Shown piece after piece: positions 62,424-64,000 of a DNA stretch of 64,000 bases (positions are counted from its first letter, which is position 1; every line of letters starts with the position of its first letter). The notes under the pieces are model-generated. The model was given only the letters and a program-made list of their open reading frames with translations, searched no databases and had not been told where the DNA came from. The DNA comes from Chitinophaga tropicalis (GTDB lineage: Bacteria > Bacteroidota > Bacteroidia > Chitinophagales > Chitinophagaceae). The DNA lies in the NCBI RefSeq assembly GCF_009758205.1, contig NZ_WRXN01000002.1, positions 372,001-436,000 on the forward strand, in the 5' to 3' direction. The position numbers and the translations under genes are program-made.

Positions 62424-63584
62424 ATGAATACATTTACACCTAAACTGAACGTATTAACCAATGCGGCCCCAACACAGTTTGAAGAAGTTGAACAGGCAGT
62501 ACTATCAAAACTGTCTGTATCGGACAATAACATATTGTTATTTGTAGGAGAGCACAAACAGGACGCAGCGCTTACTTCTGCGGGTTACAAGTGTTTTTCA
62601 GCACCGGACTTCAACACTGCTGTGGGCACTATTGCCCAGCTGGAAACGGTATTGCACCGCAGACCCGGCGTGATCATTCAACGCCTGCACGCAGGCAATG
62701 AACAGGAACTCCAGGCATGGCAACAATACCTGAGACAGTCTCCTTCCCTGGCAACTCCCTTCTTTCTTTATTCCGACAATATCTCTGCCGGAGTACGGGA
62801 AACTGCAAAAAAATATCCCTTTATCGATGAAGTGATCTCCGCAGGTTGTCTGTCCTCTTTATCATCCAAAGTAAATTTCATCCGTAAATATAAAGAGCTG
62901 AGCGCAACCCCTGCGCCGCCGGCGCCTTCCCGCCAAACGGGTGAAAAGGCATCTCCGAAAAGGACCGTGAACATGGTACTGAAGCGCGCCTTTGATATTA
63001 CAGTATCCGGCACCGCACTGGTATTCCTGACCCCAGTGTTCCTGGTGATAGCTGCTATCATCAAACTGGAATCAAGAGGGCCTGCTTTCTATGCCGCAAG
63101 ACGTGCAGGAAAGAACTACAAGGTATTTAAGTTCTATAAGTTCCGGACAATGGTGGCCGATGCCGACAAACAATTGCAAAAGCTGCAACACCTGAACCAA
63201 TACAATGCAGAAAGTGGCGCAGTATTTTATAAAGTATCAAACGATCCCCGCGTAACCCGCTTCGGCTCTTTCCTCCGCAATACCAGTCTTGATGAGCTTC
63301 CACAATTATTTAATGTACTGATCGGCGATATGTCTCTTGTAGGCAACAGGCCCCTGCCTTTATATGAGGCGGTGACACTTACAACAGACGACTGGGCACA
63401 GCGTTTTCTCGCCCCGGCCGGCATTACCGGTCTGTGGCAGATCAGCAAACGCGGGAAGAAAGACATGTCTGTGCAGGAAAGGATCGAACTGGATATCAAC
63501 TATTCCAATAAATGCTCCTTTACCTATGATATGTGGATCATGGTCAATACCCCCAAGGCATTGATACAAAAAGACAACGTATAA
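62424..63584 (+). CDS. EPS phosphoglycosyl transferase with degenerate receiver-like N-terminus
   Basis: This 386-residue protein has a bacterial sugar transferase domain in residues about 185-386: [16 protein letters not shown] with a membrane helix, [11 protein letters not shown], the catalytic [20 protein letters not shown] and [12 protein letters not shown]. It attaches the first sugar phosphate to undecaprenyl phosphate. Residues about 30-150 have alternating strands and helices like a CheY fold ([24 protein letters not shown] and IDEVISA), but the acidic pocket and phosphoacceptor Asp are missing. It lies 54 bp after a lone receiver gene, and its stop overlaps the next glycosyltransferase start by 1 bp. 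Confidence 0.92.
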   Translation: MNTFTPKLNVLTNAAPTQFEEVEQAVLSKLSVSDNNILLFVGEHKQDAALTSAGYKCFSAPDFNTAVGTIAQLETVLHRRPGVIIQRLHAGNEQELQAWQQYLRQSPSLATPFFLYSDNISAGVRETAKKYPFIDEVISAGCLSSLSSKVNFIRKYKELSATPAPPAPSRQTGEKASPKRTVNMVLKRAFDITVSGTALVFLTPVFLVIAAIIKLESRGPAFYAARRAGKNYKVFKFYKFRTMVADADKQLQKLQHLNQYNAESGAVFYKVSNDPRVTRFGSFLRNTSLDELPQLFNVLIGDMSLVGNRPLPLYEAVTLTTDDWAQRFLAPAGITGLWQISKRGKKDMSVQERIELDINYSNKCSFTYDMWIMVNTPKALIQKDNV

Positions 63585-64000
63585 TGGTACTTGTTATAGA
63601 ACTGATCATATTCGGATACCTGGGTGCATGCGTATTGTACAACCTGCTGTTTTCTGTGGCTGGTAAACTCTTCCCGAAAAAAAGAAGGGAACCGGTAAAA
63701 GATGCAACAGCACGTATCGCCATACTTATACCTGCCTATAAGGAAGATGATATTATACTTTCTGCCGTAGAGAGCTACCGCTCCCTCCGGTATCCCGAAG
63801 GCATGTATGAGGTAGTGGTCATTGCAGATTCACTCCGGGAAAGTACCCTTACATCCCTGAGCGCAGGACATGCAAGAGTGATCTCTGTATCGTTTCAGAA
63901 AAGTACCAAGGCCAAATCGCTGAATGCCGCATTCTCCCAGCTGGAAGACGGCGCCTATGATATGGCCGTTATTGCAGATGCCGATAATATTCCTGCGCCC
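63584..64000 (+). CDS. Family 2 glycosyltransferase, 3' end missing
   Basis: The first 139 residues are present. The start ATG overlaps the preceding stop by one base (TAATG). An N-terminal membrane helix (about residues 3-25) is followed by the GT-A fold: IAILIPAYKEDDIILSAVES, then VVVIADSL and AVIADADNIPAP with a DxD motif. This is a processive or EPS-type glycosyltransferase anchored in the inner membrane. The gene continues beyond the window. Confidence 0.9.
   Translation, partial: MVLVIELIIFGYLGACVLYNLLFSVAGKLFPKKRREPVKDATARIAILIPAYKEDDIILSAVESYRSLRYPEGMYEVVVIADSLRESTLTSLSAGHARVISVSFQKSTKAKSLNAAFSQLEDGAYDMAVIADADNIPAP

Overview
The window reads as a chromosomal segment of a Bacteroidota bacterium, most likely of the Chitinophaga type. 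The reasons are a SusD-family gene, class II aldolase and accD of Bacteroidota style, promoter elements of the form TTG...TAnnTTTG, two proteins with a type IX secretion (T9SS) C-terminal sorting domain, and a moderate GC content. I saw no tRNA, CRISPR array, insertion sequence or phage gene. One structural RNA is clear: RNase P RNA at about 18.43-18.83 kb.

Layout. 0-33 kb is mostly housekeeping. It starts with a SusD tail, two secreted or periplasmic proteins, a TPR-like lipoprotein with smpB, then accD, fbaA, and a cystathionine beta-synthase-type enzyme followed by a BtuF-like protein. A plus-strand run follows: bioD, 5-formyl-THF cyclo-ligase, lpxK, rnr and a polyprenyl synthetase. Next come an amino acid permease, a DoxX protein, a DUF2027-Smr protein, rnpB, a DUF4870 protein and an S8 protease. 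The minus-strand run panB, DUF1338, ALDH7 looks lysine-catabolic. It is followed by ppk-ppx, a flippase-like membrane protein, panC-panD, a half-length glycogen synthase and metK with a structured leader.

33-64 kb is an exopolysaccharide (EPS) and surface region. A ten-gene minus-strand operon (44.7 down to 33.2 kb) encodes a Wzc-like tyrosine kinase, two acyltransferases, a previously easy-to-miss 38-residue membrane protein, a Wzy/ligase-like protein, a half-size TolC-like protein, a GT-C-like membrane protein, an alpha/beta hydrolase, and a GMC oxidoreductase with its Tat-type small subunit. Two giant tandem paralogues (about 2,315 and 2,321 residues) follow. Each is a secreted esterase-like domain joined to FN3, PA14, LamG and Ig-like domains, three copies of a module marked by PWNN, and a T9SS sorting domain. 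Then come a glycosyltransferase, a lone receiver protein, a phosphoglycosyl transferase with a degenerate receiver-like N-terminus, and the start of another glycosyltransferase.

The most striking structure is a three-unit tandem array from 44.67 to 60.36 kb. Each unit has, in the same order, a copy of the wzc start-codon region, a giant gene, and a roughly 400-bp leader with a conserved TAnnTTTG promoter element. In the first unit the giant gene is reduced to a 39-codon signal-peptide remnant directly upstream of the EPS operon. This suggests past unequal crossing-over and a leader now shared by the EPS operon and both giant surface proteins.
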